Assembly: GCA_011033025.1 (NCBI GenBank) | Contig: WFMF01000447.1 | Span: 79,783 to 143,782, forward strand | DNA from: Beroe forskalii | Lineage: Eukaryota; Ctenophora; Nuda; Beroida; Beroidae | Direction: 5' to 3' | Length of the DNA: 64,000 bases | In this document: piece after piece, positions 11,250-24,200 of the stretch | Numbering within the stretch: position 1 is the first letter of the stretch | How the letters are laid out: each line of letters starts with the position of its first letter | The notes under the pieces: model-generated | The model's database searches: none | Seen by the model: the letters and a program-made list of their open reading frames with translations, nothing else | Told to the model about the DNA's origin: nothing | Position numbers and translations under genes: made by a program

Positions 11250-13130
11250 ATGTAGAAAGTTTTGGGGGCCCCCCAAAACCCCATAAACCCCAAAAATTTT
11301 CTTATTTTTTGACACCCATTTGGGGGGTTTTGGGGGTTTAATTTTCCAGAAAAAGGTCAAAAATCTTCAATAAAAATTAAAAAAACCATTTCAAAATGGG
11401 GCCAAAAATCGTCAAAAAAAAAGGCCATTTAAAAAAAACAAAAAGAAAAAAATTAAATTTAAAAACTTTTGGGATTGTAAACTGGTTACCATTTAAAAAA
11501 AAACCAAAAAGGGTTTTCCTTTTTGGGAAAATTTTAAAAAATGCAAAAAAAAAAGGGTTTCCTTTAAAAAAAGTTTAAAATGCTGAAAATTAAAAATTTT
11601 TGGGGGTCAAAACAAAAAAAAAAAATTTTTAAAAAAAAGGCCAAAACCGTCAAAAAAAAAGGGAAACCTTTCCCGAAAAATGCCAAAAATCGTGAACTCA
11701 GTCATAAAACGAAAATTTAACTGTTAAGCCCCCATAAACCCCAAAAAACCCCCCAAAATTTAAAACCCCCATTTTCCATTTTTCGATATCCACCGGGGTT
11801 TATGGGGTTCCCCCCTTTTTTGTAAGAAAAAGGGGGCAACAAAGAAAACTTCCCAAACCCGGGATTTTTGGGGGTTTAAAAGGCCCCGGAAATGACAGTC
11901 CCCAATGGGTTGAAATTTGGGGAAATTTCCTGCCAAAGGGCACAGAATTTTCCCCTCTAATTTTCCCCCATTCAAGATTTAAAATAGGGGAGACAGAAAC
12001 AGCCACTAAAAAGTGCAATGTCCCCTCAATAGAAAGACGGTTCAAAGAATACCTTGGCTTTGGGGAAAAACCGATTTGATGCGGTGGTGTATAATTTTTT
12101 GATTACAGAAAACATCAACAAGCTCCATTTATCTCTAAAAGTTTCATTGATTCTTCCCACAAGGGAATATCTCCAAGACTTTCCTCAGATTTGTTCTTGA
12201 ATTTTGCCCCTATAGGATTCAAGCCCCCTGAGGAAAAGAAAACTAAAATTCCAAACGGACAAGGGGGATTATCACATTTTCTGGTTCTCTGGGATTGTTT
12301 TAAAATTTTAAAAAACCGAACCCTTTTTGGGACAGGGGCAATACCCCAAAAAGGGAAAACCCACCAAATTTGTTTTAGTAATTTTTTGGGGAAGTTTGGG
12401 GAAATTTGAAAAAAATTGGGGCCCTTAAAATACCAATGTAACTAACTTTCCTGATCGGGATATGTAAATTTTTTCTTAGTTTTTGGCAACATCACAGATG
12501 ATATAAAAGGGAAAATGGTTCATATTTGATTAATGGAAAAAACTGAGTGAGGAAAAGGGAAAAACTTTTTATAACGTTTTTTCCCAAAGTTGAAAAAACC
12601 AATTTTTAAGGAAACCCCCCTTTTGGTTCCAAAATTTTTTCCACTGAAAAAAGTCCCCAACGGTCGGGGCTTTTTGGGGAACCTAAATTTTTTAAAAAAT
12701 GATTGGGATGCCCTCCTAAAAAAAAAGCAATAAACAATTATTTATAACCATGAACAATGATTGAGCCTTTTTTTCGAATTTTAAGTTTATAAATGTTTTT
12801 TTTTAGGGAAAACAAAATTTTGGGAAATTATTGAAAGAAAGGGGGGTCTAATATTGTCATTTTCCTTTTAGACGTAAAATTACAAAAAAATTTCATTGAA
12901 AGAGATATTTAAAAACCCAAAGACAAAAATTTTCCCAAATTTGGGGGACCCAAAGGTAAAGGCAGCCAAATTAAGTCATCCAGCACTATTCCCTTTGCTT
13001 TAGAGACAAACTTCAAAAATTTTTGGGTTTTCAGTTTTAAAATGAGAACAAGGAATTTTACAAAAATCAAAAATGTTAAAAGGGGCACAGGACTGGATAA
13101 AAATAAAACTTGGTTTATAAAAAAAGCATT
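11250..13130. other. homopolymer-inflated tract of doubtful sequence quality
   Basis: Runs of three to ten identical bases dominate on both strands (for example CCCCCAAAACCCC, AAAAAAAAAGGCC, GGGTTTTCCTTTTT), unlike anything else in the window. Fragments such as CCAAAAATCGTCAAAAA resemble the neighbouring satellite with lengthened runs. I see no credible gene. An uncorrected low-accuracy consensus over a repeat is the simplest reading; a real low-complexity region is possible. Confidence 0.6.
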
Positions 13131-13139
13131 CCATGTGAG

Positions 13140-14110
13140 ACTGCACTGCACGTAGAACGGTGACTTCCTTCGAAGATGTTTAGAAAACATCACTGTAACA
13201 TTGTTAGTGCCCTGTCAGAGGTATGTTTACAAAGATTCGGCAATCTGTGTCCCTTGTTAACAGTTTTACTGTGACACAGCAGATAACTACATTGCTGAAA
13301 TATTGCCCGTGTACTATCAGATGTATTTTCACAAATATTTGGCAATCTGTGTCCCTTGTAAACACTGCGCTGCAGAACATGTAGCAATGTGTTCCTTCAA
13401 AGATGCTTGCAAAACTAACTCTCTGTGAAATTGTAAGTGCCCTGCCAGAGGTATTTTTACAAAGATTTGGCAATCTAAGTCCCTTGTAAACAGAGAGATA
13501 CGGCAGAGCTCGTAACGCACTGATGTGATTGTACATGGAACAGCGAATTCCTTCAAAGATGTTTAAACAATTGCATCGCTGAAATATTGTTAGTGCCCTG
13601 TTGGAGGTAACCTATCAAAGATTTGGTGCTTTGGGTCCCTTGTAAACACTGCGCTGCAGAACATGTAGCAATGACTTCTTTCAAAGATGCTTGGAAAACT
13701 AACTCTCTGTGAAATTTTAAGTGCCCTGTCAGAGGTGTTTTCACAAATATTTGGAAATCTGAGTCCCTTGTAAACAGAGACTCGATACGGCGGATAACAC
13801 ACCGATGTGATTGTACATGGGACAACGGATTCCTTCTGAGGTGTTTAGGCAACTAAATCGCTGAAATATTGTTAGTGCCCTGTCAGAGGTATTTTCACAA
13901 AGATTTGGAAATCTGAGTCCCTTGTAAACACTGCGCTGCAGAACATGGAACAATGACTTCTTTCAAAGATGCTTGCAAAACTAACTCTCTGTAGAATTGT
14001 CCATGTCTTATCTGAGGTATTTCAACAAAGATTTGGTGCTCTAGGTCCCTTGTAAACAGTTTTACTGTAAAACTGAAGTTTGGAGATGAGACTTTCTCGT
14101 GTGACGTTTT
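13140..14110 (+). repeat. tandem repeat, ~150-bp unit (second block)
   Basis: Same unit as the block at 600-1,490: GTGCCCTGTCAGAGG at about 13,207, 13,437, 13,590, 13,720 and 13,876, each followed by ACAAAGATTTGG-like and TCCCTTGTAAACA. The overlapping minus-strand open frames of 65-110 codons are repeat by-products. Confidence 0.8.
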
Positions 14111-15140
14111 GTTCGTGTACTATTAGAGGAGACTAACCATTGATTTGGTGATCTGTGTCCCTTGTATCATTGATTTACTGGAATTTCATGGGTATTTATT
14201 TCCCAAAATTTGTTTTACTGAATATCAGAACTCTTGATGAACTCATTATAATCATCTTTCCTAGTTGGTTATTCCAAAAATCAAGACTTCTACCTTCACT
14301 TGTAATTTAAATTCCAGCCAATAGAAATAATATTGCTGCAATATCATAAACTTCATTTCTAGCCGTATCTTACATTTTCTAGCTTCATTTCCTAAACATT
14401 ATCCTAGATTTTTTTAACTCCATTTCCAACATTGTCGCCGATATTTCAACACTTAATTTTTCACATTTTAACACATTTTAAACCTATAGTTTGATCTATC
14501 CTTACTAGGATGGAACTGTTCCCCATTCTGGATTGCAGGGATGTTCCGAGTGACAATTTGTGGTATGTCATATCACCCAAATCATCTGCTCAGGTGTTTA
14601 CCAGAATTAAATATTTTATAGATATTTAGTTTTGAAGACGAATAGTACATGCTGATTTTAAAACTTCTCGTATCATTAAAACGTTTTCAACTTACTCCCT
14701 AAATAGCTTTCTAACGCTTTTCTATTGAAGTATTGACTCCATTTTTAGTTTCAAAAGCTTAGAAATTCAGTGCATGGCAAATCATTGCACATTTTGATCT
14801 CATAAGTCGAGATATATAACATTTTTACAACACATACCTTGATCAGACTAACACCAATAAATGGGCTTTTGTACTTTTGTAGTTAAATGGTTGCAAAATA
14901 TCAAGCTTGTCTCGTGAAATATAAAAGTTAAAACTGAGATTTGTAAAATAGAAAAGTAAGAAAATATAAAGTCTATTTTGAATGTACCGAATAGGGAAAG
15001 CCAAGAATAGAAAAATGAAATATAGACAAACGAGTTACACGACTCGTTAATACTTTCTTATTAAAATAGAAAGAATTGAGAATATCGAAAAAGGAAATGA
15101 AAGTTGTAAAATTATAACATCCCTGTTCATCAGGTATCAG

Positions 15141-15242
15141 GAGGGGTCGGCAGTAAGATCGTGTCACGTGACAGTGACGTGTATATCACGTGTGGGGCCC
15201 AACCAGACCAGTCATTCGGAACAGTCTTCAACCTATCTCTAG
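15141..15242 (+). CDS. RABEPK: kelch gene, first visible exon
   Basis: It ends CTATCACTAG-type with donor GTGAGT and joins in phase to 21,510 (G + AC gives Asp), reading through FNLSLDTLKL. The same exon exists at 2,498-2,599. It begins inside the first blade, so at least one upstream exon is missing. Confidence 0.75.
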   Translation, partial: EGSAVRSCHVTVTCISRVGPNQTSHSEQSSTYL

Positions 15243-18200
15243 GTGAGTGAAGTGAGAATAATTTGAAAAATAACACTCCGTATTAACAGTTTATGAAGAT
15301 AAGTTTGTATAGCAGAAGTGATGCGACATCTTGCTGGGAACGATTCTGAAATTTCCACACGAGCACCATTTGTACGCGCGTGATAGTTGTGTGACATTGA
15401 TTTGATTATGATGGGTGTGGATGGTGGATTGCTGAAAACAGCCTATCAAGTATCCTCCGCCTGCCACCTCTACTCTCTAGCATGTGGAATGTGTGTAATG
15501 CGGATCTTATTCAATGTAGTATCCCCAAGTATGTGTGTGGGAGAATGGTGAGCCGTGTGTGCGTGATTTTACTATTCTATAGCTGTAGCTCTTGCAGCCT
15601 AGAGGAGCTCTAGACATGGAGAGCCTTGATTGAATATTCATGTGCTTTTATACATGATATCCGCTTACTATAGGTACATGATAGTCTCCCCTCTTTTCAT
15701 TTGCCGTTGAGATCCTTTGATATATATTTAAGCGAATGCTAATTTCATAAAAGTTTTCATTGTCTGGGTGTTGCCAAAATTATTTACAGGCTGCAAAAAA
15801 TAAATCCAGTCATTTGTTAATTTAATCAAAAGTAAGTCCTGGCTCCATCGTGCACCTTCAAAATTTATGGATTTTATGCAGCAAATTCAATTTGCGGACG
15901 ACATTTTGTATTATTATCATTGCTCTTTGCAAAATATAAGTTTGCGTGGAGCCATTTGAGTGTGTATATAGAATTATGCTAAGTATGTTCATGCCCAAAT
16001 CACGGTTGGTAATTATTCACTTCACACGCAGACGAGACAAAATATATATTCAATCCGTTTATATTTATTATTTATTCTATATTTAAAATCAATTTTGACC
16101 ATTATTTTTGCCACGTAAACACGAAGCCAACTCACACAACGTGACACGTTGAGGGGTTATTTGAACGATCTGTACACGTCTTTTGTGCTAGTTTTATCAG
16201 AAGTTAGGTCCGAACAGAGGAACCGGGAGCCGGAATTCTCTGATTCTTGTTCCCTTTGCACTGAGCTCTTTGTAGTTCAAACTTGAATGGGCTTTATAGT
16301 TTATTGAGTATTTTATTTGTGTAAGATTTATGGAACAATCGTTTTAAAGTACTACATTATTGCCTTTCGTTCTACAATCTCCACAGCCTTACCACAGTTT
16401 ATGAAGTTTAACATGATTGCTCTAATTAATCCTCGTATTTTCAATAGTGGCAACAACGATTTGTGCAGCCAGTGCCCTCTATCCCTGATACTTCCCATTC
16501 ACAAGAACTAAAACTGTTCACCACATTGTCCTAATTATACCATAAATGCAATGATACGACGCTGCAGTTTTGCTCGTCGTGTTGCATGCTCTTCAGGTCA
16601 CATGAAGCCCATTAGTTCAGCATATTGCATCAAGGAGGTAATGCTGCAGCATTGAGCTCTCGCTAACTCCACTATTTAATGAACTCCAACACAACCACAA
16701 GGAAATGTTTTATTATCGTCTTGGGTATATAGGCAACTTTTGTCCCTATTTCTCGGTGCTTCATAAACGGTTCTTGTGATCGTTTGTGAAGCGCCTCTTT
16801 TGTCAAACTCAAACCATCGTCCGATCACTAAATCAATATTATCACTAATCTTGAGATATTTTGAGGATTTTTAACCAACTTTTCCTTGATACTTCTGAAA
16901 GTCGGAACCTCTTTTCTTCAAATCAACCCTTCGACTCTCCCGGTAGATCATGTCAATCCTCCCCTCCTTAACCCTCTAGAGCGCTTCGAATAAGGACGAT
17001 CAGATGTGCCTATTCCTATTATTGGCTATTCCACATATGAAACTATAATCACTCCGCCCAATGTGCTGCCCATGTTGTTTTGAAGCTTGGATTCCTACCA
17101 ATTTAACTAGATCATCATAATTATTAAAGATCCTCATATCTCTCAATTAATTAAAGCCAGTGATTGCCCCCTCCCCCTTTGGGCTGTCCTTCCCGTGAAA
17201 GAATCAGTAACTAATTAATTTGATCGTGTTAACCCAATTATACCATAAATGGAATAATGTGGCCCTGCTAGTCTCACTTCCATGACAACAGGTCACGTGG
17301 TTCATTAGTTCAGCACACAGCAGCAATACTCCGTGATTTAATGACAGTCTACTGAACCACAAGGAAATGTTTTATTTTCATCCAGGATATATAGCCAACT
17401 TTTGTTCTCATCTACCCGGTACTTCCGAACTAACCTGTGAGAGTTGGGAAGGAAGTACCTATTTTGGAAAAAATAAACCATCTTCGAATCATCATATTCG
17501 GTTTGGGAGTTTTGACCGTTTTCCTTTTGATTTTAGGAAAACCTGAACCTCCTCTCCTAACCACCCCTTTCACCCCCACTTCCCTCCTATCCTAACCCCT
17601 CTCACCCCCACTCCCCCTCCTATCCTAACCCCCATCCCCAGTAGATCATGTCGCTCCTCCTCCTCCCCTAACCACCCCCTCTCACCCCCACTCCCCAGTA
17701 GATAATCTCGCCCCCTCCCCAGTAATCACCCCCTCTCACCCCCACTCCCCCTCCTTTCCTAACCCCTCTCACCCCCACTCCCCATTAGATCATGTCGCTC
17801 CCCCTCCTCTCCTCACCCCTCTCACCCCCACTCCCCAGTAGATCATGTCGCTCCTTCTTCTCTCCTCCCTCCTCCTCCTATCCACCTTCCTGGCCCCCTC
17901 CACCGCCGTGGAAATGGCTAGATGTGACTGCTGGAACAGGGAATGTGGCTACTGTGCTGATCTCTCTTGTGCTGTGAAGTTTGATCTGACCAACTCTGCG
18001 GAAGGGGTTACCATCACCTCTGAAATCAAGAGGAACGAGCTGAAATCCATCATCCTGTTCAACAGTGCTGGGAATGCTTTGGGAATGTTCGGATTTTCCA
18101 CCGCTGAGATCCACCTGAAAGGCTGCATCGCGTGCAACGCTCCCCCAGCTGTCCGCAGAGCTAAACGATCCCAGCCTGACGGTCCCATCAGCTGGACTGT

Positions 18201-21200
18201 GCGGTTTGATGAAGGAGAAATCCGGCTGCTGATAGCAGGGGAGGAGGTTTATTCGCAGAAGCTGAAGGGAGAGTGTGCTGAGCATTACAAGGATGTGCAG
18301 TACTTCTCTTTCTACGAGGCACAGTCTTGTGAGGAGACCTTTACACTGGCTGAGGGGATGGTGGCTGGAGAGGGGATCAACGAAACCTGTGGGGGAGCGT
18401 GTCCTCAGGTCTAATCTCTTGAGGAAGTGGACAGTGGACTTAGGGATTGAAAAATCCGGGTATTGAATAATTCAGGAATGGACAAATTCTGTGATTAAAA
18501 AATTCAGGATTTGGCGAATCTAGGGATTGTCAAATTTTCTGAATGGACTATTCCTGAATGGACAAGGACTGAATATTGTGCTCAGTGAATGTAATTTTTG
18601 TATATTTTACTTTTATATTATTTTATAAATTTTAATCAGCATGAACTCATCTTTATATCTTATCATTTTTATTTTTATACCATTTTTTCATTTAAGATAA
18701 AACTGTCAAACAGGTCAGTAAGATTGAGATCTTTAATTTTGCTAAAGAAAAACAGTGATTTATATTATATTTTGTTAATTTCATACTTTTATCATTCAAA
18801 ATATCAAATGCTTATTATATTCGTTGCAAAAAGTAACTATGAAATAAAAATTTAAATTCATCAAAAGGATATATATCATGAAATTAAAATTGTGTATCCA
18901 TTTGTATCCAGCCTGCACAAACTATTTGATCTCCGAACAGTCCGAACAGCAATTGTGTCAGATGTTGGTTTATAATAGAAAATGTGTTTCTAAGCACAAA
19001 TCCAAATTTCCCCGTCTATAACTTCCTTCAGTCCCCGTCCTCACAGGGTCTACAGACCGGATAATCCTTTGGAAACCTATCCTGGGAAAACAGATAACCC
19101 CCCTCATCAATAACCACCCCCAGACCCTTGATAAGATGAGAGGTAGTGTGGCAGTGAAAGGACCACAGACCCCTGTTATCAGAGTTAATCCTTAACGCTG
19201 CTGCCCCACAAGGAGGCAACCAGACAGTGTCTTTCAGAACCCCCTGTCTAGGTCTCTTCATGAGATCCTCTATTGGTTCTGAGAAGGCGGTGTCTAGATC
19301 CAGTAACGGGCAGGCATCTTGGTCTTTCCTCTCAGCTATCTCCAGAACTTCAAAGTGATGACCATGCATGTGCATGGGATGGAACCATATTGTTTCACTC
19401 CGCAGTATTATCGTCACTGACTTGCTGGTTGGTAAGGAGAGGATTACAGTTTGGTTACTCCACCGGTTTCTATTTGATTCCATGATTCCTGGCTGATCAC
19501 AAGGAATGAGATTGCTCTCAAATTGTCTGCGATTTAACGATACTTCGTAAATTTGCCCCGGTTCCCTGATATCGAGGATGTGATAATCGAATGTTTCGAG
19601 TAGGTCCCGAGTAGTTGCTGGGATGAGATCAGTGATTGGACGGCATTGGGGTACATAATAACAATTCAGTAATCTGGTCTGTTGAGTGATTGTCATTTCC
19701 TTGCCACTGTCAGGTGGAGTCTGAGCACTGAAAACCATGGAGTTATCTTTTCTTATCTTCAAGATACCAAACACTGGCTTACCAGCGGGTAGTTCATACT
19801 CATGATCGACAGTGGCTCGTATCCAAACATTCTGCGTGGGAGTATCGATATCAAAGTTCACAATCACATCAAATCGTTCCCCGATAGCCATCCTGATAAC
19901 ATCAGTTTCATAGGGCTGCACTGGGTACCCATCACTTGCAACCACTGTCAGAGAATACCCTTCAATACTGAAGAAGTAACTCTCCGGCGTGTTCCCTGCC
20001 CCGTTGATAATCCGAATCTTGTACTCTCCATTCTCAACTTCTATAGCTGGCGTCTCCTCTCCGTTCAGAAGGTGATTTGAGTAAAACAGGATTATTTCAT
20101 TGTCAATTTGGTACGAATCTTCCGATTCAAGTTTTGTAAATTCAAAGTTATTTTCATGAACGATGAGCGGTCCCCGGATGAAATCCATTTGATTTTCAGG
20201 CACCAGTTCCCTATCGTGAGTGTGATACCAGTAAGTACCAGGCTGCTCGGTTACCTTGAATCTGTAATCAAACGACTCCCCTGGACTTATAGGACATTGT
20301 GTTATGCCCACAGCACCATCGTACAGATTGTTACCCCTCATTGCAAATCCGTGCCAATGTATTGATAACCCGTGTGTTGACTCTGTTTGGCTGATGCCAT
20401 TGGTAACTTTGACTGACATCCACTCTCCAGTCCGCACATGGATAGCTGGAGCTTTTAACTTCTCATTGATTGTGTTGTAGAGCTCAGTATCACCTTCAGG
20501 AGTAAGATGAGAAAGCTGCTTGGTGTGGAAGTAATAATTCCTGGTGGCCTTGGGAACTTTGTCATCAAATATCTCATCTGACTTCAGGAAGAATACGAGT
20601 ATCAGCACAGTGACAATGATAAGAACTGTAAGAACAGCCGTCAGAATTAGGTTCATTTTCGTCTTTTCAGGAGGTAATTTGACAATGGTTGGTAGAGGAA
20701 TAATGGACATCCTACGGGTGCCACGTCGTCCGTAATTTGATTGGGTTTCATGATAAGCATCGTAAGTTGGGTCTGTGATCACTGCCGGAGATTTCGGTAG
20801 GTCATGCAAGGACATCTTGCGGCTGGAACGACGCTGGCTGTAATTTGATTGAGTTTCATGATGAGCACTATGAGTTGGGTGACGATCTCGAGTAGGATCA
20901 GCAATCACTGCGGGAGCTTTCGGTAGGTCATTCGCTGCGGTAGAATTAGATGCCATGACTTTCCTGTCAGGATATATAAAGTTGTTAATTGAAATTCATT
21001 CCAAGTGTTGATTTAGTGATTTGAATTCATGTCAAGTGGTTTTAGGAAGAGTAGAAGAATATCAATGGAACATATTTCAAATAAAGTGCGAAGAATGACG
21101 CCAATGATCAACTACTCGGCGAATTCATTTGAAGGTGATCCAATTAGGGTTCATAAAATCTAGTTAACGAACCAAAAGTTGTTACTTTTGTTCACAAACA

Positions 21201-24200
21201 GGAAAAAAAAGTTTGTAGCTTTATGAGTTCATGGTCCACTGGACTATAACAAATATGAGAACTTTCTTCAATCATAATATGATCGGTCATTTCAGGTAAT
21301 AACATAGATAATTTGATTTTCTTCGTATCCCGGCAATTAATTCTTGCGTGAAAATCTGCCACAAATGCCACCTCTTCGACTATGACGTATCGAAATTCGA
21401 TGCAATTTCGCCCTCAGCTAAATATTATATTTGTGGGTTTTATAGCTTTAAATTCTCTCAGTCTCATCACCATCTCTCCCACAAATTTGTCACAAATTCT
21501 CTCCCTCAGACACGCTAAAGTTACGGAGGTTGGAAGGGGAGTTTGCGCCGAGATACGAGCACGGTGCAGCCGTTCATGAGGGGGAAATCCTTGTGTTTGG
21601 AGGGGCCGATACTCAGGGAAACAGGGACGACCTGCAGTCCCTCAAACTAGATGGTAAGTGCGGGCGTTTGAGTTCAGTTCAAGTCCAGATTATGCCTTAA
21701 AATATAGTATTTCAATCTACAAAAGTACAAAAGACAGTACTAAGTTGCAGCGAATCAATCAACTCATGCCTCAGTGGTTTTAATGGGCTAGACAAATGAG
21801 CAAGGCAAAACCACAATTGTGTCCTGACAGTTGGTCGAACAATGGAAACTGAAAGCTATTGATATATTGATTTACAATGCATCCAACATCCGGCTTTTCA
21901 TTGTCAACCAATTTTAATGAACAATCAGCAATATGAGAATATGGAGGCAAACACCATTCTACCAGGCCAAGCAGCATATCAGATAGCAACGCAAGAGCAA
22001 TGATGTGTACTGATGAAATTCAGACATTGATTTTTAGTTCAGATTGGCTGGCAATCGATATCGTGATCATTAAGCTTGATCATGATGTGATGTTTCAATA
22101 TCCTTAGATCTTTGAAATGACAATATAACATGTTGTGGCTTTCATTTTTAATTAGCTGGAACCTGGGGTCTTAATTCCTCACATTTCAGGCATCATTCTC
22201 TCAGCTAATCCCTCCCCTACCTCAGGCAGCAGCACTACAGCTGAAGACATTACAGTTCGCGGCACCCCTCCCTCCCCCCGCACTATCCACAACGTAGGAC
22301 GTCAGGAGGGTGCCTTGTTCGTGTGGGGAGGAGGGGCGTTAGGTGGACAACCAGTCACAGATACACACCTTCACAAGCTCGATCTCAGTGAGTTGGTTTT
22401 ATAAGGAGCACGTGAGGAATGGGGAGGAAGTGGTACTGAGACTGGTATTTGCACGTGCAGTGAACAGTGTGCCACAGATACAAACCCTCTCAAGATTGAA
22501 GTGAATCTCAGTTAAAGGAGAGTTTTATAATATGAACTCGAGAAAATTTAAAATAATGAACTGCTCAGTCTAACGACTATCTCAAATAAGTATAGATAAC
22601 TACAATCCGTGCCGAATGATTGCAATTTCACTCTAAGACTTGATTCACTCGGTAAATTGTTAATGATGTTACTTATTGCTGTTATGTTAATTGTACGACA
22701 AATAAAAGAAAGGAATTGATAGATAAGTCTGACTTTCATGCAACGATTGAATTTAAGAAATGAGTTTGATCTTTTAAAATTAAGACGGGATTATTTTTCG
22801 TTCTCAATTGAATGCTGGAAACTTTATGCAACGTACGAATTTCATGGAATTTCAAATATAATTTTAACAAAAACATTGTTAAATAAATCGCGCACGCATA
22901 GTAAAGTAATAAGCATGCAAATGAGGTTGCTGATAATATGTTGATTGATGAATATATGCGATTCGACGAGCAATATTTGCGTACGGGTTTTAAAAAACAA
23001 CCACTTCATAAATTTTTCAATTTTAATTCGAAAGACTTTCAGTCTCACTTATTTCGGGTAAAGAATTTCCGCTTTAAATAGTTTCACAATCCCAGTATTT
23101 TTTAACTCCCCCCCTGGAGTCTGGATTAAAAATTAAAACTTGATAGAGATTCGGGGTAAAAGAAATTCCGCTTTAAATAGGTTCAAATCCCAGTATTTTT
23201 AACTCCCCCCTCGCCCCAGAAACGCCACTTATTCCACCAAATACCCACATTTTAAACAAATCCCCCTCACCAGAAACCAGAGAATGGGTGAGCTACAGCA
23301 GTACGGGGGATGTACCCTCCCCTCGTCACGGTCACGTGACAGCCTGTGTGGGGAACACGCTCTGTACCTGCACGGGGGAATGAGTGGGGAGAATGTGTAC
23401 GAGGATCTCTACTCAGCCGGTTAGTTTATCAGCCTTCTGTGGTTTAAAGAACACTGTTCTTTAAAGTCCTGTGGGTTTCAAGGAAATAAGAAAAACACTG
23501 TTCCACTTTCTTGAAATAAGGTACTCGGACACACACTACCCTGCTGGTTAGATGTACTTTATTCCCTGACTCAGATCATCCTGGGCTCCACATTTCATTG
23601 GCACCTTCCCTCTGACACTTTCTCCTAAACCCCTCTACTCAGCCGATCTCTCCACCATGACAGAAAGTGGGGAATGCCACTGGAGGAGCGTTGCACCGCG
23701 CACTGACAAGAGACCTGTGGCACGTGCTGCGCACAGCTCCGCAGCGCACACCGACTGCTTCTTCGTGTTCGGGGGGTTCACGGGTCAGGAAGCACTCGAC
23801 GATATCTGGAGATACGACACTGGTGAGAAGAAAATAAATAAATTCTGACATTTATGACAGTATGACACGAATAGTGTGTTATTGACTCGGGACTTTATTA
23901 ATTTTTGCTATATTTGAAATTCTGGACACTAGCTTGTTTTATTAAATGTTCAGTGTTCACACTTGGCAGTCGCCTTGACAATATGACATTCCAGAATTGC
24001 ATCACGGTAAAAATACCCCCTTTCAGTGAAAGAAGAGTGGTTGAGTATATCGGTGTCGGAACCCAGGCCTCCCCCAAGGCTTGATGCTACTATCTGTACC
24101 GCCAGACTTCCTGTGTCAGAAAACCCAGGTAACTAAATGTTAATTTCCTGACTATTGATGTCAAGATGCATCTAGTCAAATTATTGCCTGTAAGTTACAA

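Larger units (their letters stand above)
13140..16237 (+). repeat. segmental duplication, copy 2
   Basis: Direct copy of 583-3,563. It starts with the same ACTGCACTGCACGTAGAACG and ends at GCCGGAATTC. It contains the kelch exon joined in phase to the exons downstream, so this is probably the copy used by the intact gene. Small indels and substitutions separate the two copies. Confidence 0.9.

Noticed and set aside
11396..13193. Open frames rich in Lys, Phe, Gly and Pro
   Set aside because: Created by homopolymer runs in the doubtful tract.
18950..19030. Possibility that the oxidase is a bacterial or fungal contaminant
   Set aside because: It is embedded between animal exons with similar base composition, and no contig-junction signature is visible. 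Horizontal origin in the past is not excluded.
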